In this document: in pieces, positions 1 to 11,187 of the stretch
Layout: each line of letters begins with the position of its first letter
Position numbering within the stretch: position 1 is the first letter of the stretch
Source of the DNA: Haplomitrium mnioides
Lineage: Eukaryota > Marchantiophyta > Haplomitriopsida > Calobryales
Direction of reading: 5' to 3'
Assembly (NCBI GenBank): GCA_049999725.1
Contig: JBNGIS010017953.1
Coordinates: 71,011-118,845, forward strand
Length of the DNA stretch: 47,835 bases
Made by a program: the position numbers and the translations under genes
Notes under the pieces: model-generated
What the model was told of the DNA's origin: nothing
The model's input: the letters and a program-made list of their open reading frames with translations, nothing else
The model's database searches: none

Positions 1-2006
1 CCTCTCCTCCTTTCGCCACGCGTCCTTCCGATGTTTCGGATCACTCTGATCCCCTTTCCGCATTCGCTCTTCTGACTCTGACTTCCACCCAATTTGTGCT
101 TTATTTATGCTCGCGCATCATCCGAGCAATCCGTTTTCTCCCTTGCGAATCACAAGGACAAAGGAGAAACCTCTCTGGCTCTCCTATCTTCTTCTTTTTC
201 CTCTTCAGATCTCTTACTCGTAACCAGTTACGCCGGGTTTTCGGATTTAAGGTTCGCACCTTGAGCAAAGGATTGGAAATTCTCAATGATTCCCAGTCCG
301 TCGACTGGAACTCAACCCCACAGATCCGTCGATCTGCACGGCTAATTCTCACCGATTCTTACCTTTCATCCTTTTGCCTTTTTTACAAGGCTCCTACTCG
401 CCTTAGCGATCAGGTAGGCCCTACGATCTGCTCGGGATACACCTCCCTACCGCAGTCGACTCCCTTCCTGGGCAACTTTGCTGATTTTTCACACATTATC
501 CATTCAAAGTTAAATTCCGAAAAGCTTCAATCGATTCTGCCTTCTTTCTCCAGACGACAACCCGCACATTCACATGAACAAGAAGGCAATCAAATTAAGT
601 TCCTTTCCTTCATTCAGAACAGATTTCCTTTATATTCCCGCTCAGGCGGATTCTCTTCCTTACTCTAGATCAGATGACAGATTACAATCTTACACAACTC
701 AGAATCTTCTTGAATGAATCTTTACTTCGCATATGGCAACAATTAGCCACCGCTTCTATAATCAGCAAAAGCAACCCTCAGTTTAAAGTCCTAAGGAGAC
801 TTATACAAACGCAAGACTATCCAAAACAACACTTCTGAACCGACCAACGCAGCGCTTCCTCTCTCAAAAGGAACATCTGAATCCTCTCACTGGATATGTT
901 GACTAAGTCTTCACCCCGAAAATCTCGGCAACAATCTTGTAATGATGACTGTATCCTTGTTTCTGATCCAAACTTTTCATACAATAGTTCTTTAGAAAGC
1001 CCTTGAAAAGACCTTTCCAACAAGCCTAAGAACTCTCCATTTGAACTTGAATTGACTCTTCAAAATACATCCTTCTGAAATTGTCAATTTCCTAGTCCGA
1101 AAAGCAGATTGAAGCTTCAAATCCGATGCGACACTTCTGATGAATATACTCATGAATGATTGCTTGAATTTGAATCCGAAACCATGCTTTCATCTTCTCT
1201 AGATTCCGAATCGGATGTCTTCAAATATGGTCTTCCATTCCATCCAAATCCGAACTTTCTTTCGGATACACTCAGTCCGATGTTGCTCTTCTGGTTGCAC
1301 ATAACTCAGTCAACTTGCAATGGCCACTGCGTTCTTGTTTCTCAACCAAAATGAGCGTGTAATGGCTCGTTGGAAAGCTCTCGAGAAGGCCTTTCTTTTG
1401 GTTATGCCAGATTTTCATTTGAAGCAAAATCAGATCTGCAGTGACAACCTGAAACATAGCCTTGAAATTGTCACCAATGCAGCCTTCTGAATGCAAAGCT
1501 CACAACCACACATCTCGTCAAGTCTTCAAAGCAACTCTGTAGTCGGCCTTTGCCTCAAACGAACACATTTTTTCACAAATTTCCTTCTTCATAACACAAA
1601 AACTTTCAAGCACTCAAAGAAATAAGGAGTTAGAAGGCCTAATCATGCATCTTCCACTTTTAGCAGCCTCCCATAATACCAGCAGACGGAGCCCTCCCGA
1701 ATCCGACATCGCACACTTATCCAACCGTTGGACCTTCCGAAGCCATCTCAGACTTCTTCCGAATCCGCCTTTCGGAAATGTTCCTGAAGCACACTTCGGA
1801 TTCGGATATTCACCAATCCGAAGAACTTTCCGCTGATCTGACCTCCGATTCTGACTCATCGTCTTTTGCAGACTCCCAAAAAGAGATCTTTTTTCCCCAA
1901 TATTTCTCTTCTCTGAAGCTCTCTGCAGGTTTCTTTTGTTGTAAATTCTTCCAAATAGGCTTATTTCCGAATAATCCTGCGGAACTCTGCGTCACAATAA
2001 GTGTTG
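1..2006 (+). repeat. Gene-free TCCGA-rich sequence, probable U3 part of a long LTR
   Basis: No protein family is recognisable on either strand. The sequence is unusually rich in TCCGA, TCGGA and CCGAAT words, often as small inverted pairs, for example around 1200-1280 and 1690-1850. It runs without a visible break into the LTR end at 2007-2614, so I infer that it is the U3 of that LTR, read in plus orientation. It does not resemble the U3 of the 24467-34929 element, although the R-U5 part does. The other start of this LTR lies left of the window. Confidence 0.4.
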
Positions 2007-2614
2007 TTCATATATGTGTAGTTAGATTGCCTTTCTGCATGTGTGTGCTCTTGAGTTGTTAGATTAGTGGACATCGGTTCAGCTGAGCAGACCTTGGGAA
2101 CACACTTGAAAGGGGAGTCCAATCCCTTGACACAAGTCTGGTATCATGGGGGTGAATGCTCTTTGTTCTTGATCTTGTTTGCTTAGTTAGGAATTAGTGC
2201 ATGTAGGGTAGTTAGGATAATCTAGTTCAGTCCTGTGACAACCCTGAGAGGGGGAGTCCATCCTTTTGTAGTGTTAGCTGTGCAGGTCACCAACACCATT
2301 CTGCCCAAGCACAAATAAGGTGGCAGGGCCTAAGTCATTGGGTCTTAGGAATAAAGTGCAGGAATTACACACAAATCACAGCTGGGTATAAATGGATGTG
2401 GACTTGTGTATGGTTGAAGTCTGACTTGAGTGTGTAAAGAAGAAGAGTGAGAGAAGCATACCAGGCTTGTAAGGAGAGGAAGAGTCCTGAAGGTCTGAAA
2501 GTGGTAACTGGCAAGGGGCCATCTCAGAAAAGAACCTGAAAGCCTGTAAAACACGTCCTCTCCTGCCTCGAAATAGGGCCTGAAAAGGTTAAAGCTAGAA
2601 ACAGGGGAGCAACA
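2007..2614 (+). mobile_element. 3' end (R-U5) of a long LTR, related to the 24467-34929 element
   Basis: Reverse-complement comparison shows clear similarity to the U5 ends of the two large LTRs (24467-25070 and 31159-31765). Shared blocks include GTTCATATATGTGTAG at 2007, the TCAGCTGAGCAGACC block near 2079, the GACAACCCTGAGAGGGGGAGTCC block near 2237, and the terminal GGGGAGCAACA ending at 2614. The sequence after 2614 is copia gag, not a primer-binding site, so this is a 3' LTR or solo LTR that inserted into the copia element. The matching left target duplication would lie outside the window. Confidence 0.75.
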
Positions 2615-2621
2615 GGTTTCT

Positions 2622-3500
2622 AAGGGATTGGAGACCACAATTCTGACAAATAAGAACATAACATTACAACAAAAAGCCCATGCCTTGGTCTTCTTGAAGG
2701 ATCATCTCTCTGATTCTCTCCAGATTTAGTACCAGAATGAGAGTAATCCTAGAATTCTCTAGGATAACTTGAAAGAAAGATTTGACCACAGAAAAATAGT
2801 CCATTTGCTTAAAGCAAGGCATGACTGGGTCAATCAAAGAGTTCAAGATTTTTCTTTCATTTCCAAATACAACAGTGAATTTCTCAGAATAACATATCAG
2901 CTGACATTATGTGGACATCTAGTTTCTCAAGAGGAACAAATTAAAAAAACATTATCCACATTTCATACAACCAATACGATTCTGTCTACACACTAATAAA
3001 GCATCAACTTCTCTACTTACTCTCAACTTATAGCCTATTTACTATTGGCAGATAAACACTAGGATTTATTGGTGAAGAATTCCAAAATAAGACCCCAAAG
3101 TACCCTACCTCAAAATCCTGCACTTGAAGCTCATTATTCCAAGCCTACGAATAACAGAGGTATGTCTAGAACCAGAACAAGATTTGGTTCCTTCAGACAT
3201 AATTCTCAATGAGGTAAAGCTCTTATGAATGGCAAGAATCAGCAATTCATGGGGAGAGGAAGGGGCTGGGGCAACTTTGCACGTCTCTATCAAAGAGGAA
3301 GAAGAGGAGGCAGGAATTCATACAATAACAGAAACCAGCCATCCTTCAGTAACACAAGAGAACTGATTATTTGCAGCAGATGTGAGACCATCAGGCATAC
3401 TACTAAAGTTTGCAAAATTCCAGCTCATATAGTTGCACTTTATGCCAAAGACAAAAACCAGAAAGCTACAACAGAGAATCATGGGATCTTTTTGGAATAA
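2622..3500 (+). pseudogene. Ty1/copia gag (capsid and nucleocapsid) relic
   Basis: From 2646 the frame gives a copia gag pattern: QQKAHALVFLKDHL, then DNLKERFDHRKIVHLLKARHDW (2766 on) and the YNSEFLRITYQLTLCG block (about 2868-2910), typical of the plant copia gag core. In-frame TAG codons occur before it. After frame breaks, 3225-3500 is rich in Arg and Gly and carries a CX2CX4HX4C zinc knuckle (CSRC...H....C, about 3372-3413) followed by the usual IPAHIVALYAKD tail. Gag would package element RNA in cytoplasmic particles. The start codon has been lost to the LTR insertion on the left. Confidence 0.8.
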
Positions 3501-3539
3501 ATTGACACCCTTAGCGATTATATTGATAAGAAAGAGGAT

Positions 3540-3850
3540 ATGAATATACCAGAGACAAACATGACTCACTGTACAAATTCTACACTTTCTTTTGATGACA
3601 TCCATACTTGTATTATAGATAGTGGCAGTACTCATACTATTTTAAAATGCAGATCCTATTTTACCAAGCTAGTGCCCTCACACCGAAAGGTGACCACTAT
3701 AATATATAGCAATAAGATTGAAGAAGGAAAATGACCAGCTATTATTAGATTGCCACAAGGGATTATTATACATATCAGATCAGTCGTATATGCTCCAAGT
3801 GCAACTAGAAACCAAATAAGTTTTTGTGATATATGAGACAATGGGTATCA
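3540..3850 (+). pseudogene. Ty1/copia aspartic protease relic
   Basis: The frame starting at 3540 reads through FDDIHTCIIDSGSTHTI, where DSG is the aspartic protease active-site triplet of copia Pol and is intact here. A TGA stop interrupts at about 3732, after which similar sequence continues (RLPQGIIIHIRSVVYAPS). This enzyme would have cut the Gag-Pol polyprotein. It lies between the gag zinc knuckle and the pre-integrase domain, as expected. Confidence 0.8.
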
Positions 3851-3859
3851 TATTCATAC

Positions 3860-4660
3860 CAACACTTGTAAAAATCAGAACGTGTTGCATTTATTGAAGC
3901 ACACTTATGAAGGATCTGAAATAAAAGAAACACCTTTTGCGTACCTTGTTGGTTTTTATATCACGCAAATACAATACTATCATACTCATGCAAAAGCAAT
4001 TGATCATACTACTTTATGGCATAATTGCCTAGGACATCCAGGCACTACAATGTTTCGTAACATTCAAAAAGTGACCCAATCCATTCCTCAAAGTATAAAG
4101 CCATCTATGATTGAAAGACCATGTGTCCATTGTTCTCATAGCAAGCTGACCATACATCCAATAATTTCCAAGACAACTTTGGAAATTCCAAAATTCCTTG
4201 AGAGAGTACACGGAGATGTTTGTGGTATTATACCCACCCAGTGGACCTTTTTGGTACTTCTTGGTGATCAGCTACTCATCTACAAAATGGTCACAAGTGT
4301 TATTTCTTTCAACCCATAATCTGGTCTTCCCAAGAATATTGGCACATATTCTGAAATTGAAAGCTCAATTTCTAGAAAGTTCAATAAAAGTCCTACGAGT
4401 TGACAATGAGGAGGAGTTTACATCCAAATTTTTTGATGATTTTTGCTTGACTATGGGTATAGATGCCCAATACTCTGTGGCACATGTCCATTTTCAAAAT
4501 GGAATAGCCAAAACAGTTATACGCAACATTCAAATGATTGCTATGCCCATGTTAATGTAGACCGATTTACCGGTTTTTGCATGGGGCCATGTAGTATTAC
4601 ATGTTGTATCATTAATAAAATATCAACCATCAGCTTTTAATTCATTATCCCCTCACCAAC
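3860..4660 (+). pseudogene. Ty1/copia pre-integrase and integrase core relic
   Basis: The GAG-pre-integrase motif LWHNCLGHPGTTMF (about 4013-4055) and a following CVHCSHS give the HHCC zinc-binding region. The catalytic core shows D in VHGDVCG (codon 4215-4217) and, after a frameshift near 4240, D in RVDNEEEF (codon 4402-4404). Exactly 36 codons further on, where DD35E predicts Glu, the codon at 4510-4512 is AAA (Lys) in NGIAKT. The integrase is therefore inactive both by frameshift and by loss of the catalytic acid. Confidence 0.85.
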
Positions 4661-4674
4661 TTGCCTATGGTAAT

Positions 4675-5337
4675 ATGTCAGACTTGTCCCATCTACAAGT
4701 TTTCGGTTGTCAAATCTTAGTTCCAATTATAGGAACAAAAAGGACTAAGATGGGGGCTCAAAGGCAAAAAGGCATTTATGTAGGATATGACTCACCATCT
4801 ATTATACACTATCTGGAACCATTCACAACTGATATGTTTCAAGCCAGATTAGTTGATTGCAATTTCTATGAGGACATATTTCCATTTCTTTTTGAAGATA
4901 AAAATTCTTCACTACCGAAAAAACTCCAATGGGAGAATATATCTACTCTATGGATAGATCAAAGAACAAGGCAAGGTGAGGATGAAGTCAAGAGATATTT
5001 TCACTTGGCTAAACCAATCGAACAATTGCTAGATTCTTTTAATGGAATTGCAAATATAACTAGGTCAGATATTCCTATGGTGAATATTCTAGCAAGAATT
5101 CAAGATATTTCAAAACCAGCAGCTGACCAAGTACCAAGGCAAAAGAAAGGACCCCCTCTTAGCTCAAAAGACTCTCAACCTCAGCAAAAAGTTTCCACAA
5201 AGAGAACTACATTCTTAGGTGATGTCATGAAAGCATCTTCATCTACACCTTTACTATCTCAATCGACTCTTTCCCTATTGGAATACCCTAATAATCAAGA
5301 GATCTCAATCCACTATATGGATACATGGGTGATATAG
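4675..5337 (+). pseudogene. Ty1/copia integrase C-terminal and linker region
   Basis: The frame begins with LSHLQVFGCQILVPI, the usual LRVFGC block that follows the copia integrase core, then KMGAQRQKGIYVGYDSPSIIHYLEP, the GFVGY-like block. The rest is a charged, low-conservation linker that precedes reverse transcriptase in plant copia elements. It is the longest open stretch of this element (220 codons) and ends at a TAG at 5335-5337. The Met is not a true start: just upstream, LSPHQLAYGN continues the integrase. Confidence 0.75.
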
Positions 5338-5399
5338 CAAAGAGAGAGTGTAGATGTTAATGATCATTTTGCATTGATAGTTTCACAGACTATATCCGA

Positions 5400-6480
5400 T
5401 ACACCACCTGATCTCAGATTTGTCAAATAGGCTATAGACAGTTCTGATTGGATAGAGTGGAAAAAGGCAATTGATTCAAAACTTGATTCCATGATACAAA
5501 GAAAGCTATTTGGACCTTTAGTCCGTGTTCCCTCTTATGCAAATTTAATTGGATATAGGTGGATCTTTGTGAAAAAGCAAAATAAAAAAGGAAAAATTGT
5601 CAGATATAAAGCATGCCTTGTAGTCAAAGGCTACACACAGATATCTAGGAGAGATTTTGATCTCACATACGCACTAGTTATGGATGCTATCACATACCAG
5701 TTTCTAGTAGGCTTTTCCCTAGGACATGAGCTCATTACACATCAGATGGATGTTGTGACAACATACTTATAAAGGCTTTTAGATACCCAAATCTATATGA
5801 AAGCTCCCCTAGAGCTTATTGCAAGGAATATCTATCATATTCAAGGGTAGAATGTCACTAAGCGTAAACCATTTAGCGACCTATCTACCTTCTTCCCATC
5901 GACCATCATTACACCTAGTAGTGGTAGTACAAGGTTAGGACCTATAGTCTATAAGATGCAATCTAGGGAGAAAAGACCTACTAGCTCCCCTATATATCAA
6001 TCCATGCCTCTGACTAAGGGTGCATATGCAGTCCCGATCCTTTGATCTATTTATAGACTTAAGTAGAGTGGTCGAATATGGTATCATAGATTTTATGAAG
6101 AGATGATAGCCATGGATTTTCACTTTGATGACATTGCACCAAGTTAATTCATCAAGAATATTGACAAAGAATTTATAATTGTCTCATTATATATTGATGA
6201 TATAAACCTTTTTTGTCACCAATCCTTACTTGAGCAAACTATTTCTGTGTTTAAGAAGATTTTTGATAGGAAGGATATTGGTAAGACCAAGCATTGTTTA
6301 GGATTACAATTTGAGTATCTCGATGATGGCATATTGATGCATTAGAGTACTTATACTAAGAAAATCTTTAAGAAATTTAATATGGATAAATCTCATCCAA
6401 CCATATCACGTTTGGAGACAAGATCACTGAATAGAGACAAAGATATTTTTTGAAATGAAAAGACATAGAGCCAATTCTTG
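5400..6480 (+). pseudogene. Ty1/copia reverse transcriptase relic with an internal insertion
   Basis: The copia RT start is clear: IGYRWIFVKKQNKKGKIVRY (about 5550-5610), KGYTQISRRDFDLTYALVMDAIT and THQMDVVTTYL. A stop follows at 5770, then IYMKAP and IYHIQ. The SIYRLK-stop-SGRIWYHRF block resumes only at about 6044, so roughly 195 bp is foreign. The catalytic YxDD box is intact as YIDD (6190-6201), followed by KKIFDRKDIGKTKHCLGLQFE. This enzyme would have copied element RNA into DNA. Stops and the insertion make it dead. Confidence 0.85.
5846..6040. other. Foreign insertion inside copia reverse transcriptase
   Basis: RT-like sequence stops after IYHIQ at about 5844 and restarts with SIYRLK at about 6044. 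The intervening sequence has no RT similarity and is not found elsewhere in the window as far as I can see. I found no convincing terminal inverted repeats or target duplication. It could be a small non-autonomous element or a scrambled indel. Confidence 0.45.
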
Positions 6481-6499
6481 GATCTGAGATACCATATCT

Positions 6500-7197
6500 C
6501 TTTGCTTTAGGAGCTCTTATGTATCTTGCTAATCAAACACGCCATGATATTTCCTTTGCCATGAACTTGCTTGCAAGACATAGTTCACAACCAACTATAA
6601 GACATTGGAATGGTATCAAACGTATTTTCAGATACTTACAAGGCACAATTGACATGGGACTATTTTTCCCAAATAACACTAATCAAATGCTTACGAGCTT
6701 TGCTGATGTAGGATACCTTTTGAATCCTGATGATGATAAATCCCATACCGGTTATGCATTCTTATATAGCTCTACAGCTATATCATGGAAAGGTACAAAG
6801 TAGACTTTGACTTGTACATCTTCAAACCATGTGGAGATCATTGCTCTGTATGACGCTAGTAGGGAGTGCATATACCTATGAAGTTTGCTTAATCATGTTT
6901 ATTTACATTGTAGTTTGCCTTGTATATCTGACCCTACTAGTAGTTTTGAAGATAACTTGGCATATGTACAACAAGTCTCACAAGGATTTATTAAAGGAGA
7001 CCGCATAAAACACATAGCTCCAAAGTTTTTCTTCACACATGAGTAGCATGATGACACTATTTTTGTGCAGGTCATCTCTAGTAAAGAGAATGTTGCTGAT
7101 ATATTTACTAAGGCTTTACCTTCATCACTGCATCAGCAATTTTGTCATCTATTTGGTTTACGGAGATTATCAACTTTGTTATCAAGACTTCATTGAC
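6500..7197 (+). pseudogene. Ty1/copia RNase H relic
   Basis: The frame from 6519 gives YLANQTRHDISFAMNLLARH, the RT-RNase H connection, then the RNase H domain: FADVGYLLNPDDDKSHTGYAF and AISWKGTK, a TAG, TLTCTSSNHVEIIALYDASRE (E of the active site), FEDNLAYV and FIKGDRIKHIAPKFFFTHE. ENVADIFTKALPSSLHQQF and LRRLSTLL close the domain at about 7195. The usual ADAGY is FADVGY; the Asp is kept. At least four in-frame stops are present. Confidence 0.85.
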
Positions 7198-7556
7198 TAT
7201 TCTTTTATTATCTTGTCGACATCATTATTTTTATCACCAATATATCTTCATACTCTATTTCTGCTCATGGCATTTTTTCTAAGTTTCATGTGATCATTAT
7301 TTTCAGATGATCTCTTTGGCCTATAGCCGATTTTCTTATTATTACTTCTCTCTTATTTGGTCACTATATACCTTCTATATCCATTTATAAATGGTGGTTG
7401 TACTGTTTCTCTTGTCGGAGCATGCGAGCGTTTTGATGAGGCAACAACTTTGTATTTCATATGGATTTATTTTGGAGTGGTGGTGGTATTTTATCATAGG
7501 TTTCATATCTATCTTACGTGTGGTTACAACATTCCCCATGTTATAACCAATGGGGA

Positions 7557-7841
7557 GTACTATAATACATTTAGTAAGATGATTAGGCTAATCTAATATT
7601 AGTCCTTAACCTATAATTAGACTATAGGACTAGGAGTAGGGTTACTGCTAATTCTATATGATTAGCACATTACCTTACTCACCTATTGGATTTGTACATT
7701 GTATGATTATAAGATTGAGATATTGAGAAAAGAGAAGAGAAGGAGAGGAAGATCTTGATGATTCATTGCATACACTTGTAGATCTTGTGCTTACACATTC
7801 TTTTATTTGAGTTGTATGAGCTAATAGGCCTAACATTCAAC
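7557..7841 (+). mobile_element. Probable 3' LTR of the Ty1/copia relic
   Basis: A purine-rich AATGGGGAG immediately before 7557 fits a degraded polypurine tract. The block ends GGCCTAACATTCAACA at about 7841, a form typical of plant copia LTR ends. The expected TG start appears as TA at 7557, consistent with one transition. No 5' LTR is left in the window to compare with, so both edges are inferred. Confidence 0.45.
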
Positions 7842-10410
7842 AGTTTGTGAAATACTTTTTTTTTTTCAAAAATATAACTATACTCTTTCTTTCTTTATGG
7901 TTTTCTAGAAGATTTTAATATTTTGGTATATTTTCTATATTTTGGTATATATTTAATATTTTCTAAATGTTTGCCCAAATTGACTACTTAATCTTTTGCT
8001 TATAAAGACTTTGATATAAGACTTAAAATCTTTACAGCGCTTTGACTTTGATGTAGAGCGTTGTACCTCTTTTACTTTAAGATTTCGATTTCAAAAAATG
8101 TAATCTTGAATGTACCTAGAGTTTTAACTGAAAAATAGAACCTTAATCGCATCTAGAATCAAATTCTAGAAGTCTGGTCCCTATGCGCTCATAGACTTTG
8201 ATGGGCAATTCGAAACCTCCTGCGTGCAAAGACTCTATTGCAAACCTTAAAGCGAAGGTTCAGCATAGTCTTTATTGCCAAGTGTTGAGATGTTGAGCTC
8301 GAATTTCTATATGCACATAAAATTTGGTGTGGAAGTCCAAGCCTTCTACATGTACTATCTCTGATATAAAACCCTCAACCTTCTACATAAAAAGAATACC
8401 GTATAGAACTTAGATTCTACACTACTCAAAGACTCTCTTGTAGAACTCAAAACCTTTTGTTTGGTAGACTCTTGTCAAAAACTTAGAGATGTTGCTTGTT
8501 TACTTTCAGAAGTAAATCTCTAAAGCCACTAGTCTTTTTGATTCTAAACTATGACTCCTTTGCATACATGATTCTGTGAATTACAAAAGATCTTTAATTG
8601 CAAGAACCTTCTAAACTATGCCCACTTTAACCTTTGTGCATTTGAATTGGTACTTAAGTTCTTGCTACTAACTTACTTTAACCTTTGCACATTTGGTTCT
8701 TACTTGTAAGCCAAATGTAGCTCGTTAAATATAACAAACAACAATAGCTTTGTGACCAATTTAAAAAGACTCAAAGATAGAAGTCTATAAACTTAAGCAA
8801 TACGTAATAAGAATAATACAATAGAAAAATTTAACAAGCACATAAGCAAGTGCAAAAGCAAGTTGATATAAACTGCAACATGGAAGAACAAGCCAATGGA
8901 TCTCTTTTATACTCATGAAAAATTTGTCTCTTTCCTTGTGTTAAACTTTCTTACCAATCTCTTTTAGCAAGAATAGTAGCTTTCTTGCTTTAAAAGCTCA
9001 TCTCTACTATATTGGAAGTAATTCCCATCTTCCTTCACTACAATCTCAATTCGTTTTACTTATTCAACAACTAATTACTCATACTACTACCATTGAGATT
9101 GGTTGATTGAACTCTTTACTCTTTTCAAATTTGTTGATAATTGCGATGCATTTTCTATTGCACCTCTTATGATGATTGCAAAGCACTTTAATTACAAAAA
9201 ACTCTACTCCCAAAATACCTCTTTAAATATTCAAGTGGTGATAATTGTGAGAAGGGTATTCTATACAACAAAATATAGTAATGCATCTTGTGTCTAATAT
9301 AGTAAGGATAGTGTATCAATTCATGGAATTTGAAGAGATTTAACTATAGCTTCTACTCAATACCTCCTACAACTAGAACTTGATATCAAATTTAGTGCAC
9401 AATTTTTCTTGCATCCAAATTTCTTAATCTTATATCTACACACTTTAGAGGTTGTATGCTTTGCTTTTAAATGTCAACTTATTATTGTCTCTTTTGTGCA
9501 TACTCACTCCACTACTTGTAAGATGAGCTCCAAGATTTTATCAAGGTCTACTTAGTAGATCTAAGTCTAATGTTTGGGGTGCTATGCAAAATTATTGACT
9601 TAAATATAAAATGGATGTAAGAATAACTACCAAGACATATCAATGTTTCTTCACCTTAGTCATTTTACTCAATGGCAACAAATGACTAAAACACTTTTAT
9701 TTCTTTTTTTTTTCCCAAAAGAGCAAGCATTACTTGAATTAAAAAGGTTGGCAAGATGCGGCAATCCAATGCAAAACCTAGTAAGTCTTGCAAGAGATGC
9801 AAGTTGCAACCCTTCATAAAATCAAAAAAAAAAAATCAAATGAGAAAGCTATAAAAACTAAGCATCGAACTCAGTTGACATCGTGTATGTGATCATGGTT
9901 TTGTGCAATAGAAAGGTGATGTCAAGGTGTGTGTAAAAGTGATAATATTGTTTGTCAGTGGCAACCTGTTGATTTGCTACGTAAATCTGGTAATGAGGCT
10001 AGTGAGTTGAGGTTGTTGGCTTTGGCAATGAAAAACTAGGATGCACACCTAATAGAAAAAACTCGCCATTTTTTGCCCATGTCTTTCCAAGCCAACCTTT
10101 ACAAACCTATACTCATTGTTAAAGGCATAAGGTCTATTATGTGTTTGAGAAGGCTAGGTGTTAGGTCAAGAGATAAATGATTGAAGAAGCTTTTGGAAGA
10201 GCTTTATTGGAGCACAAAGAGCAACAGAATCATAAATGAGCAACAAAGTGCCGTCGTCTGGCTATAGAAAAGTGCTATTCTATCATTTGCTCGGAGCATG
10301 GTATAGAAGGTCAAAGCAATTGAGGACAATAGAGGATGGCGAGTTTGTGTTGAAATTCTGAGAAGCATGCAACATCAAAGATTAGAGAGCTTATCATTTT
10401 TTGCTTGTAA
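7842..10410. other. Gene-free AT-rich sequence with a degraded tandem repeat
   Basis: No gene is recognisable. From about 7995 to 8520 a degraded tandem repeat of roughly 35-45 bp units is suggested by recurring AAGACTTTGAT/AGACTCT words, and it includes a palindromic core CTATG-CGCT-CATAG at 8181-8194. That core resembles the palindromes near 42.4-45.7 kb. The rest (8520-10410) is ordinary AT-rich sequence with homopolymer runs at 9709 and 9820. Confidence 0.4.
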
Positions 10411-10899
10411 GTGTTCTGGTTTGGGCAATTACATCCTTGGTGTGATCCTGTTCGAAGAAACACTGTATCAGTCAACAATCAAGGACAAGAAGATGTAGAT
10501 GTTCTTGTGGATCAGAAAATTATTCTTGGGATCAAGGTTGACAAGGGTTTAGTCCCTTTGGTTGGGTTGAACAACGAGTCTTGGTGCAAAGGGGGGAAAA
10601 GAGTTTTTCCCTTCCATTTCTTGATCTTGAGAATTGGTGCAGAGAGGGAGAAAATAGTTTTCCCCTTCTTGATTTTTGAAAATTCTGTTACAATGAAAAT
10701 AGGTCCTAGCTGCCTCGTGGAAAAGAAGGAAAAAGAAGGTTTTTTCACAAGGAGTTATCATCTTGCAGCCAACTTTGATGTGATTCCTCTTTTCATTAAA
10801 CATGGTGAGGTGCAAAGTAAGTTGTTTTCAATTTGTTGGAGAAAGATTCACAAGGAACTGCTATTTTGCAATCAGCTTTCAAAAAGGCAGGTTTTGTAG
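10411..10899 (+). CDS. Unrecognised 162-codon open frame, weak candidate
   Basis: This is the longest uninterrupted frame in the gene-free stretch. It has no domain, signal peptide or repeat that I recognise. The middle contains a near-duplicated segment (GGKRVFPFHFLILRIGAEREKIVFPFLIF), which reflects a roughly 65-bp internal nucleotide duplication at about 10590-10675. A partial frame runs on to 11021, across the 5' edge of the copia-like insertion at 10995. It is probably a chance frame in old repeat sequence. Confidence 0.15.
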   Translation: MFWFGQLHPWCDPVRRNTVSVNNQGQEDVDVLVDQKIILGIKVDKGLVPLVGLNNESWCKGGKRVFPFHFLILRIGAEREKIVFPFLIFENSVTMKIGPSCLVEKKEKEGFFTRSYHLAANFDVIPLFIKHGEVQSKLFSICWRKIHKELLFCNQLSKRQVL

Positions 10900-10989
10900 A
10901 GGAGTCCCCATTAAAGAAGGTCTTTCATGTGCAACAAAGAAGAGCCAATTGCATGTTTGGTTCAATAAGTAACATGGCTGCGAAAAGGG

Positions 10990-10994
10990 TTTTT
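10990..10994. repeat. Left target-site duplication TTTTT
   Basis: TTTTT lies immediately before the left LTR and matches TTTTT at 14828-14832. Five bases is the usual length for copia integrase. As a homopolymer it is weaker evidence than a mixed sequence, but both copies sit exactly at the LTR edges. Confidence 0.8.
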
Positions 10995-11175
10995 TGTTGT
11001 GAATGTGCAAGCAACCATTAGCTCATAGATTAATGTATTGTCGTTACAATGTCTTATGCTTCTATATATATCTATGAGATATATAGAGTTAGTTAGAGGT
11101 TGGTGTAACTACCTCTTAACCTAACTAGACTAGGGCTTAACCCTAGTCAACTAAGGGTTAAGTTAGCTCACAACA
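10995..11175 (-). repeat. 3' LTR (181 bp) of the copia-like element
   Basis: It differs from the right copy only at 11010 (A here, G at 14662). The ends are perfect 8-bp inverted repeats. It contains a TATA-rich palindromic segment (about 11062-11090) and an inverted repeat CTTAACCCT...AGGGTTAAG (about 11132-11164), which may form the hairpin of the R region or the transcript end. Confidence 0.92.
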
Positions 11176-11187
11176 CTCCCCCTTGGT
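11176..11187 (-). promoter_or_regulatory. Polypurine tract
   Basis: The minus strand reads ACCAAGGGGGAG directly before the 3' LTR start. This is the standard site that primes plus-strand DNA synthesis in plant copia elements, and it fixes the element's orientation. Confidence 0.85.

Larger units (their letters stand above)
2615..7841 (+). mobile_element. Decayed Ty1/copia LTR retrotransposon, 5' truncated
   Basis: The domain order gag, protease, GAG-pre-integrase, integrase, reverse transcriptase, RNase H is diagnostic of Ty1/copia. The 5' LTR and the start of gag are absent because another LTR ends at 2614, directly against gag codons. A likely 3' LTR ends with the copia-like string CCTAACATTCAACA at about 7841. 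Many stops, several frameshifts, a roughly 195-bp insertion in RT and a changed integrase catalytic residue show that it is long dead. Confidence 0.88.
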
